A stretch of DNA of 64,000 nt from Sepioteuthis lessoniana (Eukaryota > Mollusca > Cephalopoda > Myopsida > Loliginidae), in contig OY757916.1 of assembly GCA_963585895.1 (NCBI GenBank), positions 19,145,527-19,209,526 of the forward strand, read 5' to 3'. The notes under the pieces were generated by a model. The model saw nothing but the letters and a program-made list of their open reading frames with translations. It had not been told where the DNA came from and ran no database searches. Shown here in pieces: positions 9,446-20,090 of this stretch (position 1 is its first letter; each line of letters begins with the position of its first letter). A program made the position numbers and the translations under genes.

Positions 9446-10775
9446 GTACTCCTTATATGCTACTTTGCGGAATTCGATTATTATTGTTAATTTTATTACT
9501 TTTCTTGCGAGTTTTTCACACCAGCGTTAGCTGATGGTCTTTCACTGGAGTCTAAGTGACAGTAAGTCTCCTCAAGTCTCCAGGACTCTTCTCAGTATTC
9601 TGGTCGATCTAAGCAATATTCTAGTTTGGATGTTCTCGATTCGTTCTGCGATTTTCAACTCTTTCAGCCCTCTTTCCAAGCCCCTGGGAAAACCGTTTCA
9701 TGCCTTCCAATTACAAATGGAATCACCGGTACTCACATAGAAATACTAATGATTATCTAACTCTTTTGAGAATTTTTCCCGCCAGCGTTAGCTGATGGTT
9801 TCTCACTGGAGTTTGAGTGACAGCAAGTCTGTTCAAGTCTCCAGATCTTAATAATGATGTCGTTTGGATTATCTCCACTCGTCCTCTTATTTCTAAGCCC
9901 TCTCGTCCTTGTACTAATCCTTCGATGACTGTACCGAGTGTACTACTTACAATTGGTATCACTGTCACCTTCCTGTTTCATAGGGGTTTTTTTTCAGTTC
10001 TTTAGCAAAGTCTAGGCACTTATCTCTCTTTTGGCTTTCTTTAAGTTTTACTCTGTGATCAGCTCGAACGGCAGTCTACTATTAGGCAGGTTCACTTTTT
10101 TATGTTGACTATCACCAGTTCTGGTCGTCTGGCCGAGATTAGATATTGTTATCATTATCATAAAAATCAGTGGATTATAAAAAGCATATATAGATCTTTG
10201 GTTGAATAAAGAAACAGATTCGAAATTGAGACCACAAGGGTGATTTTAACTGAAAAAAAAACACTGGATACGTAAAAAGCTGGCAGTTTTCACTAAAGTT
10301 CAAGTGACAGCAAGTCTCTTCTTCTTCCCTAGACTCTTCACACTAATCGACTTTCAGTAGTGTTGTGGTTTGGACAGTCTTACTTCTTCCTCGGATCGCC
10401 AGGACCACCTTCTGTTTCTTTTCCAGGTACTTTGGTATTGTTCCAAGTGCTGGAAATATGACTAGTATCACTGTCATTTTCAATTCCCACTACTTTTTCA
10501 GCTCTCTGGGAAGACAGTTTTTCGGCTTCTTTTAATCTTGTGATCTGCAGGGATCTCGAAATCCACTAATTGACAAGTTCCCTTTCTCTTCTTGTTTATC
10601 ATAATCATCGTTTTCACACTATGCGAATTTTTCACGATTGTTTTAATTAGTGGTGTTTCGCTTAAGTGACTGGAAGTCTCCTCAGGTCTTCCGGACTCTT
10701 CTAAAAATCCTAGTTGACCTTAACAGTACAATGGGCTGGATTGTCTCGCTTCCTCCATTTTTCCAGACCTTTGTC

Positions 10776-11150
10776 ATCATCATCATCATATCGTGCTGGC
10801 AGCACGGATATCCCTGACCCTCTCTCGCCACTCCTCCCTATCGTTCATCGCCCTAGGCAGGTCTTCAGGACAACAACCTGTATCCTCACATAGCTGCTGA
10901 ATGTACGTTCGTGCTGGTCGTCCTGCTTTTGCGCGGCCGTGTGTGGGGATCCATAAGAGTACATCTCTTATGAGTTCATCTCTGCTTCTCCAGCAGTGTC
11001 CTGCATGTCTGGTTCGCCTAACTTGAATAGTTTTCGTGATAGGGGGCAGGTGGCCGTACAGTTGGTGTCTTGTGGGGTGTTGCTGCCAGGACCTTTGTAA
11101 AACGTTCCAATTAATATTATCGTCACTCATTTCATGTTTGAGAACTTTTT
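10776..11150 (-). mobile_element. LINE-A 3' end (copy A2) inside LINE-B
   Basis: Best LINE-A C-terminus in the window: 130 codons open on the minus strand with RSWQQHPTRHQLYGHLPPI, TKTIQVRRTRHAGHCWRS, GRAKAGRPARTYIQQLCE and EEWRERVRDIRA, then a stop and an (ATG)n tail at 10776-10790. 5'-truncated. LINE-B lies on both sides in the same orientation, with ~70 bp of LINE-B (KLWN-KVTVIPIVIG region) missing at the junction. Confidence 0.85.
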
Positions 11151-11881
11151 TTTTTTTTTGTTCTCTGGCAAGATACAAGGATTTTTTTTAAATCTTTTGG
11201 TTTCTTTCATTTTCAAGCTGTGGACCGTCGAAACGGTAAAATTCACTATTTTCTGACTATTTTCTTCTTGCAATTTAATACTTCATCTGGCCTTCTGACC
11301 GGGTGATCCGATTGTATTTCAAAATTCCAAAGAATCTTTTGGGTCTCATTTTATAGGAGAGGTTCTGGTTTGTGGATGTATCATTTGTCAGTCTTGTCAA
11401 AAATTCTGTGACGGCGATACTCATCGTAGTTGAAAGCTTTGGAACAGTCCCCAAGAACATAGAAAAAAAAACGGGCAAAACTCGAGAACACAATTTCTCT
11501 GGTAAGATACAAGTATTTGTTTATTTTTTTGCTTTCTTTTGTTTTCACTTTATCGTCCGCTGAGACAGCAGAATCAATTAAATGTCAAGATTTTTCTTGT
11601 TAATCAACTCTAGGTCTGGCTTTCTAAACGAGGTTGTTTGATCCGTTTGTATCTGAAAAACCAGAGAATCTTATGCGACTCATTTTCTTGGACAGATTCT
11701 GGGTTGAGCATATACCATTTTGTAGCGTGATCAAATTTTAATCCCTTGCATAATTCCCAGTGGATCACCTTTCGTACCCAATCATACCTAGTCTTGTATT
11801 CCTTTTGTGGCAGTTTGATGTATTTGATTATTATGTGATTAACTGATTTATTTCTGCTTCTCTTGCACTTGCTATTTTATT

Positions 11882-12460
11882 TAGTTTGGTTTGGTTTTAT
11901 GGCATATCAACCTTTGAAGGTTATTTAACGCCAAATCCATTTTTATGTAAATAATCTGTTCTATTTCAAACAATTCAGTTTAGCATGAGTACACAGTTTG
12001 TCAAAAACATTTCTATTTCAAACAATTCAGTTTATTCAAGCAGTTATATATAACAATGCAGTTTAGTGTTAGTGCAGTTTCAATGTCAAAAACAGTTCTA
12101 TCTAAAATAATTCAGTTTAGCATTTGCACACAGTTTAAATGTAAGTACGGTTTAATTGTCGAAAACATTTCTATTTCAAGCAATTCAGTTTAATCAAACA
12201 ATTCAGTTTAGCATAAGTATGCCGTTAGTTCTATTTAACCCATAGATAGGACCCTTATCAGGTGCTACCACTCCGGGCCAGAGTGGACCTGGGAGCGATG
12301 GCAATGAAGGGGTACTCCGCATTCTCCAAAGCTCCAGCACTGCTGGAACCTCACCATCAGATTGTTTAGTGTCATATCCAGGACACTCGTCGGGGGTGGG
12401 GGTCTTACCCCTCTGCAGAGGTGCAGTCAGTGTATTCTACAGCCCCAGCTGACTGGGCAA
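11882..12460 (-). mobile_element. Element C3 with ~12-bp TSD
   Basis: 579 bp from TAGTTTGGTTTGGTTTTATG to CAGCTGACTGGGCAA. Flanked by tgctattttatt (11870-11881) and tgctattttgtt (12461-12472). Intact layout: GGTTT terminus, short minisatellite (about 11950-12230), core. It separates two parts of LINE-B. Confidence 0.85.
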
Positions 12461-12832
12461 TGCTATTTTGTTGTGTATCATTAATTTTTGCTTTTGTTAT
12501 AATTGGTTCTTATGTCATTATTTCATGCTGCTATCAAAAGAGATTCAGTTTCTCTTGTGATATTTCCTCTTCTTAGCCATGTCCAGGTCATCTCATAGGC
12601 AATGGCCTTAGTTTGTTGCTTGAAATATGCATACAGTTGTTTTTCTTCCCATTTTTGTTTCCTAGATTTTTTGTTAGTTCTGTTCATATTGCTGTTACTG
12701 GTTGCTGAAATCAGTCTTTTTTTTTTTTTGCTCTTTTTGTATATTCTTCAAGTCTCTGAATTGTTGTAGCTACACAATCCTTAATGCTGGCGAGACCTTT
12801 TCCACCTTCTTTTATTGATATATAGATATATA

Positions 12833-13120
12833 TTTACCCAACCTCTCCGCTCGGGCAGGATATGACACAAGGTCAACTTTTTTAAAGCAGAGTTTAACAG
12901 GTTTGAATTCAGAGTTTTCCTTCTCCTAGACTAGTTGCCTCACCAAGGCTGAAGAACCCAGTCTGTCTTTCTATTTGCCCATAGCTGGAGGGAGAATAAT
13001 TGGATTCATACCTTTCCCAAGGGTATTAGTGCTATGTGAAATGCAATCAGTCTCGTCCAGGAATTGAACTAATGTCGACGTGTCAATTTCCTACGACGAT
13101 AACCATTACACCACGGGCAC
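12833..13120 (-). mobile_element. SINE-A, copy 2, in LINE-B
   Basis: Full-length, minus strand, from GTGCCCGTGGTGTAATGG to GGTTGGGTAAATA. Flanks cttttattgatatat and cttatattgatatat are an imperfect 15-bp TSD. LINE-B reads on either side. Confidence 0.9.
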
Positions 13121-13394
13121 CTCTTATATTGATATATTGTCAGCCCCAGCCGTCTCTTCGACGTGTCTTCTCTAGTGCATTGTCATCAATGGTCCATCAG
13201 TTTCAGTTTCAAATTTGCCCGTTTTAGGAAGGGTGTAGAATATTTTACAAGATATTCCTTCCTTTAATTAAAATACAGCTGTAGAGTTTGGTTTCTTGTT
13301 TTACTGAGGTATTTCTTTCCTACTTTTTCTTTTACCTCAAATATTCCCGAGTAGTTGTATTTTTCTTTTCCCCCAAATTATCCCATTCAGCAGA

Positions 13395-14040
13395 GTCTCT
13401 TGAATACACCGAATGTATCACTACAGAAGGGATAAGACTTCCCCAACAAGTGTCCTGGATATGACATTATACAATCTAATGATGAGGCTTCAGTAATGGT
13501 GGAGCTTTGGGGAATGCGGAGTACCCTTTTTTACCGTTGCTCCTTGGTTCACTCTGGCCCTGAGTGGTAGCACTTAGAAGAGTCCTATGAATCAAATAGA
13601 AATGTTTGATATTTAACTGAGCGCAAACAGATGAATTATGCTAAAATGAATTGTTTGAAATAGAACTGTTTGATCATTTAACTGTGTGTAAACCAATGAC
13701 TGATGTTTAATTGAATTGTTAGTGATACATAGCAATACTTAGAATCCTTCAACTTTACTTTACAAATCATATATATTTAATATGTATAATGATGATTTAG
13801 CATTAAATAAACTGTAATGGTTGATATGCCAAAAACGTAACCAAACCAAATCATATATATTTAATATATATGTATTAAGAGGATTTGGCATTAAAGAAAC
13901 TACAATGGTTGATATACCATGAAACCAACCAAACCAAATCATATATTTTTAATATATATGTATAAAATATTTGGTATTAAATAACCGACAATGGTTGATG
14001 TACTATAAACCCAACCAAACCAAATCAAATATATTTAATA
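13395..14040 (+). mobile_element. Element C4 with multiplied 3' tail
   Basis: Core (GAATACACCGAATG ... GGGATAAGACTTCC ... TGTCCTGGATATGACA ... GGTAGCACTTAG) at 13405-13590, minisatellite to 13760, then the tail unit (GGCATTAAA-AAACTACAATGGTTGATA + AAACC) repeated three times at ~13790-14035 with TATATTTAATATATATG between. Confidence 0.8.
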
Positions 14041-14309
14041 CACGAGGTGCCTACAATAAATTTCCAGACTTTTTTCGTATGGGCACTTTTATTGATAGTA
14101 CACATATGAAACTCAAGTCCCCTTCGAAGTAATCTCCTCCGGCTGCAATGCACTTGTTGTACCGTTCCAACAACTTCTGGAAGGCCCCATGGAAGTCCAC
14201 TTGTGTGAGCGTATCAATGACCTTCGTCACAGCCTCTTCCATCTCCTCAATTGTCTCATAACGACAGCCTCTAAGGTTTTCCTTAAACTTAGGGAATAAC
14301 CAAAAGTCA
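14041..14309 (-). mobile_element. mariner 3' fragment (copy 2)
   Basis: Minus-strand end of the 6693-type mariner: TIR CGAGGTGCCTACAATAAATTTCC at 14043, then reading KCIAAGGDYFEGD, AFQKLLERYN and AVTKVIDTLTQ. It stops abruptly at ~14309 against a LINE-B fragment, so the remaining three quarters were lost. Confidence 0.85.
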
Positions 14310-14510
14310 TCTGAGTATCCTCATCGATTTTAGTAGTTCTGTGGTTTGGAGGGTTTTAATTCTTCCTCTTTGATATGCCATTAAATAGTAGCATTGCTGT
14401 TCATCTCGTCTATTTTCCAGGTTCTTAGGAACCGTTCCAAGTGCCCGACTTTGATTGGTATCACTGTCACCTTCGCGTTCCACAGCTTCCTCAGCTCTCT
14501 GGCAAAAATT
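14310..14510 (-). mobile_element. LINE-B 3' fragment (copy B-V)
   Basis: Minus strand contains the GTGGAACGCGAAGGTGACAG (VE-ESDSD; family KLWN-KVTVIPI) region and the LGTVPKNLE motif, joined directly to the truncated mariner. Short and decayed. Confidence 0.6.
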
Positions 14511-14517
14511 ATTTTAA

Positions 14518-14640
14518 GAAACTACACAAAAAAATGTAAATATAAATGTAAAATGAACGCAATTCCGTAACCTCTCAGCGTAAAATGACCCCAGACTGGT
14601 TTATATGCCGTTAAAATCAATCAATAAATCAAAGACGTTC
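14518..14640 (+). repeat. Tail repeat J, copy 1
   Basis: Contains ACTACACAAAAAAATGTAAA, AATTCCGTAACCTCTCAGCG and the shared tail GCGTAAAATGACCCCAGACTGG-TTTATATGCCGTTAA, ending in AATCAATCAATAAATC. Matches two tandem copies at 46608-46836. Confidence 0.75.
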
Positions 14641-14872
14641 TGTTATCTATTTTATTAGTTTCCACAATCTAACGAGAACAGTGGTTTAAAAGTGTGTATA
14701 TGGGTTTAAAAGACATTGTATATGTATAACAAGTGGGTCAGAAATCTATCAGCGACATAGCACTACGTAATCTTACGCCGGGGATTATGTGGCATCTGAT
14801 ACCTGATAATCCGACCAAACAGTTCACCAGATCTGGCTCTGGGATGATATTTGTTGTAGGAATGAACTTGAA
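14641..14872. other. Unassigned stretch
   Basis: No ORF or repeat recognised. Confidence 0.5.
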
Positions 14873-15672
14873 TAAAATCGGATAGAGTCACCGTGGTATT
14901 TTTGCTACACTATTGGACTGCAGCCTCGAAGTGAGAGAGTTCGAACTCCAATCGCGCTATTACGTTCACTTACGAACTTATATCCTCAGATAAGCAGGAA
15001 CCCCCTTATTTCTGTAACACTATATAGGTGGCCCGCCAAGCAGACGATTCCTTTGTCTGTTTTGGCGCGAAACCAGACAAAGGATTTTTGGACCTGAAAT
15101 CTCGCCGTATCCGGAAGTGGTAAGGGGACACGAAAGAGAGTTGGTTGGAGAAAGGAGCTGACAGGCAGTTGGCGTGGAACCACGGACAGGGGCGGTCGAC
15201 TCCGGACACAGTAGCAGAGAAGATAGGGTCCAGCGAAGAAGATCGAGTCAAGAGATGTCGGCATTCCAGTTGCTTTGTGGAATTTTCGCTTGTAATCCAT
15301 GCTAGCGTTAGTCCATATATGCTATGGGAAATATAGTGTTGCATACTCTCCTTCTGCTCTGAGTTAACCCCAAGCATTGTTCGTGTTTGTTCGTTTGTCC
15401 TTCTATTTTCTCCGGCCCCCTCGATCGTATTCTTGTTGTGGCAAGAAATGTGCGTTACCCACCTCGGGGCCACTAGGTGATCACCGGCCGGCCAAGAAGT
15501 GAATGGTTAGAAGAAAGTTAATGTATGTGGTGGCCGACGGGGCGTAACGTTACATTTCCACAGCTATGGGTTAAATAGTATCACTGGGAGTTTTTTTCTA
15601 CAAGAATAGCTTTAGTATTAAATAGCCCACGGAGGCTGATATGCCGTTAAACAAAGAAATCAAACCAAACAA
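14873..15672 (+). mobile_element. SINE-B, copy 1, split by a solo LTR
   Basis: tRNA-like head (GTTCGAACTCCAATCGCGCT; B box GTTCGAACTCC), then AGGAACCCCCTTATTT | LTR | TTTCCACAGCTATGGGTTAAATAG, and the tail TAGTATTAAATAGCCCACGG-AGGCTGATATGCC with AAACC-like end at 15672. Removing 15013-15558 restores the normal SINE-B order. Confidence 0.8.
15013..15554. mobile_element. Solo LTR, family LTR-2
   Basis: TGTAACACTATATAGG ... GGCGTAACGTTACA, 542 bp, exact 4-bp TSD tttc (15009-15012, 15555-15558), inserted in SINE-B. More GC-rich than its surroundings. Orientation not settled: ends are TGTAAC on both strands. The long ORFs here have no recognisable product. Confidence 0.8.
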
Positions 15673-16005
15673 AACCTGAATTTCAGTATAGATTTTTATC
15701 AATCTATAACTGCTCACCAGCCGTGTTACAGATCCTTATTTGTAAGTTCCTAATTTCTGTTCTTGTGTCAAACTAAGCTAAGCTTGGTAGATTTTTTTTA
15801 CGGTATGTCAAACATTTTAACTGGGGAAAGTCCTCGTAACCTAAGGGCTAAAGTGTTGGACTGCGTCCTCGAAGTAAGTTCGAATTTCAGTCGCGCTATT
15901 ATGTTCCCTTTCAGACAATTTCGCTAGGGAAAGGCATGAACTCCTATATCCTACCAGCTATATCTTAAATAGTGCCGATGTTGTTTTTCTACAAGGTTGA
16001 CCTTG

Positions 16006-16424
16006 TGTTGTCCAGAGCGGGCGTAAAAGGCAATAGGAAACTGATTCTTGTATCAATCCAACAGAGACCACTATTGTTGGTTTCAGGGCGTATTGAGTTG
16101 AGCGCTCTCTCCCTCTCTCGTTAACTGTTCCTTCTCTCTCGCTTTCTCCCTAGTTCTCCTTCCTTCCTTCCTTCCTTCGTTCGTTCGTTGAGTTGTAACG
16201 CGTTCGTCGGGCAACTGCACTTAGAATCGTTCGGCCTTTCAGCCGTTACCGTGCGTATTTGTATGTTCGTAAGCTCTCGCACTAATTTGCATACGTGTAC
16301 ATTACCTCTCGCTGGTTCGAGATCTCCCCTCGTCAAATATGCTCGCGGCAGCCATATCGGTTTCTCTTCGACAAGCCAGACACGTTCGTGCGCGCTTCGA
16401 ATGCCCAGGTACGTTACCTTTACA
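16006..16424. mobile_element. Solo LTR, family LTR-3
   Basis: TGTTGTCCAGAGCGGGCG ... ACCTTTACA, 419 bp, exact 5-bp TSD ccttg (16001-16005, 16425-16429). Without it SINE-B reads ACAAGGTTGACCTTGGCATT as in other copies. Holds a pyrimidine-rich CTCTC/CCTT/CGTT segment (16100-16190). Confidence 0.8.
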
Positions 16425-16845
16425 CCTTGGCATTAAATAACTCATGAAAGATGATATACCATTAAATAGTGCCACCGTTGTTCTTCTACAAGGGTGGCTT
16501 TGGCATTAAATAACCCATGAAAGATGATATACCATTAAATAGTATCACTGCTGTTCTTCAACAACGATGGATAAGGCATTAGATAAACCATGAAGGTTGA
16601 TATGCCATTAAATAGTATTACTGCTGTTCTTCAACAACGATGGTCTAGGCATTAAATAACCCATGAAGGTTGATATACCATTAAATAGTATCACAGCTGT
16701 TCTTCTACAACAAAGGTTTAGGCATTAAATAACCCATGAAGGTTGATATACCATTAAATAATACCACTGCTGCTCTTTTACAAGGATTGCTTTGGCATTA
16801 AATAACCCAAGAAGGATGATATGCCACTAAACAAAGAAACCAACA
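16425..16845 (+). repeat. Tandem array of the SINE-B 3' half
   Basis: About five units of ~80 bp, each GGCATTAAATAACCCATGAA + GGTTGATATACCATTAAATAG + TATCACTGCTGTTCTTC. Only the region between the central block and the hairpin tail is multiplied; the head is not. Confidence 0.9.
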
Positions 16846-16850
16846 TAAAA

Positions 16851-17520
16851 CCGATCGGATGAAATCCTAGACTTTTCGGATATTTCTTGTAAAGGCTGAA
16901 ACAAAGAAATCCATACCTTTCCCGAGTGTCACTCTTTACTTCCAGAATAAGAGTCATGGTTAGCTTAATAGCTATCGTGCTACATAGTATTATGATATAC
17001 AAGCTTAGCTGGCGACGATGAACAGAGCAGATTCAATGCAGTCGCAAGATAACATCAACAAAGAGAAAAAGGTAATTTATTGCCTGTGGATAGAATGACA
17101 GATATTTCCGTTCGCAGATAAGATCAACAAATTACCGGAAAAAAACCGGAAGTACGTAAGTTCCAATAACCAGCCATAAACTGAAAAATTCGTGAGGCGA
17201 AGAGGATGTTCATACTTCCGCATGGGACTTGAAAAGACAATATAAGGTCTGTAAATTTGGACTGAAGGCAGAGATCCAGTGGTCGCTCAAGCGATGGGGA
17301 GAGGTACGCTGGTCTCCCAAGCGAAGGGGTGAGATCCACTAGTCGCTCAAGCAGCTCCCTGTGTGTGTTTTTCGGCTGTTGCACTACTTCACAATAAGGG
17401 TTCCCGCCACAGAAGAATGATATGAGCGAACTCTCTCTGATTGTGTTACTACTACACACAATCGTCGCCGTCGAAGAATAAAAATATAAATTATATTTTA
17501 ATACATCAACGAATCCTTAT
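16851..17520. other. Unassigned block, possibly an old LTR
   Basis: Moderately GC-rich. Holds three ~30-bp repeats around 17270-17365 (AGATCCAGTGGTCGCTCAAG and variants) and, on the minus strand, AATAAATTACC near 17075. I could not find matching TG...CA ends with a TSD. Confidence 0.4.
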
Positions 17521-17571
17521 TGTTTGTCCAGCGGTTCAGTATACTACAGTATGAGTATGGCAGCAGAATAT

Positions 17572-17797
17572 CATCATCATCATGTCATGCCGCCAGCACG
17601 GATATCCCTGACCCTCTCTCGCCACTTCTCCCAATCGTTCATCGCCTCTGGCAGGTCTTCAGGGCTACATCCCGTATCCTCACATAGCTGCTGTATGTAT
17701 GTTCGTGCTAGTCGTCCTGCTTTTGCCCGGCCATATGTGTGGGTCCATAGGAGTACATTAATTATGAGCTCGTCCCTACTTCTCCATCGACACGCGA
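17572..17797 (-). mobile_element. LINE-A 3' end (copy A3)
   Basis: Minus strand reads CRWRSRDELIINVLLW, GRAKAGRLARTYIQQLCEDT, PEAMNDWEKWRERVRDIRA, followed by the (ATG)n tail at ~17570. Strongly 5'-truncated. Confidence 0.85.
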
Positions 17798-17913
17798 AAA
17801 AAAGACATCGACAGAATGTTATACGTAACATATAATCCTCAGTTATGCCTCTGGTCTAGTCCTTGTCGTAGAGATGAAGAGAGAGGAGATTAGGGAGAGA
17901 TCGAGATAGAGGA

Positions 17914-17914
<1 letters not shown>

Positions 17915-17947
<33 letters not shown>
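17915..17947. repeat. (TA)n microsatellite
   Basis: TA run immediately before LINE-A copy A4. Confidence 0.9.
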
Positions 17948-17950
<3 letters not shown>

Positions 17951-18100
17951 CTAAGATTTACAATCCTCTATTATTTAACTGCATCGAACCTGAAATTGAG
18001 AAAATTCTTCGAAAGAATCAAATTGCTTTTGGCGAAATCGATCCACATCATATAGTCTGACAATCCATCAAATTTTTGATGAGGTTCGTGCAAAATCCTC

Positions 18101-18442
18101 GTGGCGACACCCTTATTTGGAGATTTCCCCAAGGCATTTGACTCCATACGCAAAGGAAAAATGGAGCCAATACTTCTTGCATATGGTCTTCTTAAAGAAA
18201 CCATTACAACCATAATGATGCTCTATAAAAACACGAAAGTAAAAGTTCGCTCATCAGATGGAGACACAGACTTCTTTGAAATTGTCACAGGTGTTCTGCA
18301 AGAGGATACATTAACTCTATACCTGTTCATAATCTCCCTAGACTACATACTTCGAACGTTGATATATTTAATGAAAGAAAATAGCTTTACACTGGTAAAG
18401 GCAAGAAACAGACGGTACCCCGCACAAACTATTACAGACGTG
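18101..18442 (+). pseudogene. LINE-A reverse transcriptase, N-terminal RT segment
   Basis: An ~110-codon open stretch carrying RT motif A (DFPKAFDS, with the catalytic Asp), the MMLYKNTKVKVRS segment, the GVLQ-DTL-PYLF motif B region (here GVLQEDTLTLYLF; family GVLQGDTLAPYLF, so the motif B Gly is changed to Glu) and RRYPAQTITDV. SINE-A interrupts it just before the YTDD box. RNA-dependent DNA synthesis is the family role; this copy is dead. Confidence 0.85.
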
Positions 18443-18727
18443 GTGCCCGTGGTGTAATGGTTATCGTCGCAGGAATTGGACACGGCGACAGGAGTTCAAA
18501 TCCTGGACTGATTGCATTTCACATAGCACTAATAGGTATGAATCCAATTATTCTCCCTCCAGCTATGGGAAAATAGTAGGGCAGACTAGGTTCTTCAGCC
18601 TTAGTGAGGCAACTAGTCTAGGAGAAGGAAAACTCTGAATTCAAACCTGTTAAACTCCGTTTAAAAATTGACCTTGTGTCATATCCTCCCCGAGCGGAGG
18701 GGTTGGGTAAATATGATTACAGACGTG
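18431..18727 (+). mobile_element. SINE-A, copy 3, inside the LINE-A RT box, 12-bp TSD
   Basis: SINE at 18443-18715, flanked by attacagacgtg at 18431-18442 and 18716-18727. Starts GTGCCCGTGGTGTAATGG, ends CGGAGGGGTTGGGTAAATATG. Deleting it restores TITDVDYTDDRALLANA in frame. Confidence 0.95.
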
Positions 18728-19034
18728 GACTACACTGATGACAGAGCGCTTCTGGCAAATGCATCCACCGAGGCCAAATCCCCGTTGTATAGTCTAGAGT
18801 AGAAAGCAGATGGCATAGGCCTAAACGCAAATGTAGACAAAACAGAGTACATGTGCTTTAATCAAGAAGGAGACATCTCCACACTAAATGGTGATTCTCA
18901 TAAACTAATTGACAAGTTTACCTACCACGCGTCTCATCTACTGAAAATTGTATCAATACGTGACTAGCGAAGGCAGGGCTGCTATCGATAGGTCATTGAT
19001 CATATGGAAGTCTGAATTATGCTATAAAATAAAA

Positions 19035-19326
19035 CGTGGTGTAATGCTTATCGTCGTAGGAAATGGACACGGCAACACCAGTTCAAATCCTAGACGAGAC
19101 CGATTGCATTTCACATAGCACTGATACCCTTGGGAAAGGTATGAATCCAATTCTTCTCCCTCCAGCTATGGGTAAATTGTAGGGTAAACTGGGTTATTCA
19201 GCCTTGTTGAGGCAACTAGTCTAGGGGAAGGAAAACTCTGAATTAAAACCTGTTAAACTCCGCTTAAAAATTGACCTTGTGTCATATCCTGCCCGTGCGG
19301 AGGGGGTGGTAAATATGGTAAATATG
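19035..19326 (+). mobile_element. SINE-A, copy 4, in LINE-A
   Basis: Starts CGTGGTGTAATGCTTATCG (a few 5' bases lost), ends GGTAAATATGGTAAATAT. Flanks ataaaataaaac and ataaaaaaac are an imperfect TSD. LINE-A reads KIKR / NFFQVVVVS across it. Confidence 0.9.
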
Positions 19327-19595
19327 ATAAAAAAACGCAATTTTTTCCAAGTTGTGGTCGTGTCCATACTACAATATAGATGCACCACATGGACGCTGAC
19401 TAAGTGTATAGGGAAAAAGCTAGACGGCAATTGCACGAGAATGCTACGAGTTATAATGAACAAACCCTGGATGCAATCTCTCACAAAACAGCATCTGTAC
19501 GGACACCTACCTCCCATCTCTAAAACTATCCAAATAGGACGAGCAAGACATGCAGGACACTGGAGAATTAAGGACGAACTCATAAATGGCGTTCT

Positions 19596-19637
19596 CCTAT
19601 GGACCCCTTTACACGTCCGTGTGAAGGGGTCCATAGG
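19596..19637. repeat. Near-perfect inverted duplication in LINE-A
   Basis: CCTATGGACCCCTTTACAC and GTGTGAAGGGGTCCATAGG, 19-bp arms with one mismatch and a 4-bp loop (GTCC). Other LINE-A copies carry only the left arm here, so the right arm replaced normal sequence. Confidence 0.9.
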
Positions 19638-19740
19638 ATGACCAACTAGAACTTATCTACAACAACCCTGTACGGACTCAGGGTGTAATCTAGAAAACCT
19701 GCCGGAAGCGATGAAATATAGAGACGATGATGATGATTTA

Positions 19741-19741
19741 T

Positions 19742-19776
<35 letters not shown>
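19741..19776. repeat. (CA)n/(TA)n microsatellite
   Basis: CA then TA dinucleotides just after the LINE-A tail. Confidence 0.9.
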
Positions 19777-20090
19777 GTGAGTTGAGAAATTATGATGTGA
19801 AAATCAACATTTTGAATATTTTTCGTTCTCACATTTTAAAGATTCGTAAAGATTGTCATTCGTGTGTATGTTGACATGAAAACTAATGTTGACATGACAG
19901 CTGTGGAGACACTTTTGTTTTTCAATTATTCTTTTCTAATTATTTTTTTCTCTTTTCTTTCTTCAAAATTCTTATCTGCTGAATATTGTAATGGTTAAAA
20001 TTAGATAAATAAATACACAGCCATATTTTGTTTCTCATGTCATAATTTGTTTTATTATGCTGGAAATTTTATCTATATATATATATATAT
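19777..20090. other. AT-rich unassigned stretch ending in (TA)n
   Basis: No recognised gene or repeat; TA run at 20074-20090. Confidence 0.6.

Larger units (their letters stand above)
9490..13390 (-). mobile_element. LINE-B composite on the minus strand (B-IV), with serial 3' ends
   Basis: Read on the minus strand from 13390 down: YLG-type and K-RKEIPQ region (13.2-13.4 kb), ATTIQRLEEYTKRA (12.75 kb), YDWVRKVIHWELCKGLKFDHATKWY (11.7 kb), ESHKILW and VDFAVPADHR-type (11.2-11.6 kb). Then come four successive 3' ends: ~10775-10620, 10600-10260, 10170-9745 (VTVIPIVSSTLGTVIEGLVQG) and 9740-9498, each ending in the family 3' UTR (GTGAAAAACTCGCAAGA-like). Interrupted by LINE-A, element C3 and SINE-A. 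No intact ORF. Confidence 0.7.
15828..16850 (+). mobile_element. SINE-B, copy 2, with solo LTR and tail array
   Basis: Head at 15828-15920 (CTAAAGTGTTGGACTGCGTC, CAGTCGCGCTATTATG), central block GCTAGGGAAAGGCATGAACTC and AGCTATATCTTAAATAGTG, then LTR-3 at 16006-16424, then five to six tandem tail units to ~16850 ending AAACAAAGAAACC. Confidence 0.8.
17950..19738 (+). mobile_element. LINE-A, longest copy (A4), split by two SINE-A
   Basis: Non-LTR retrotransposon reverse transcriptase traced from EIEKILRKNQ (17990), FGDFPKAFDSIRKGKMEPIL (motif A, 18120-18180), MLYKNTKVKVRS and GVLQEDTL (18215-18320), to the YTDD catalytic box (18729-18743), DKTEYMCFNQEGDISTLNG (18835-18890), FFQVVVVSILQYRCTTWTLT (19337-19395) and YGHLPPISKTIQI (19497-19535). 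Ends with a (GAT)n tail at 19720-19738. No single intact ORF; several stops. The endonuclease half is absent. Confidence 0.85.

Noticed and set aside
15006-15473. 155-codon minus-strand frame
   Set aside because: Lies within solo LTR-2; no recognisable protein motif.
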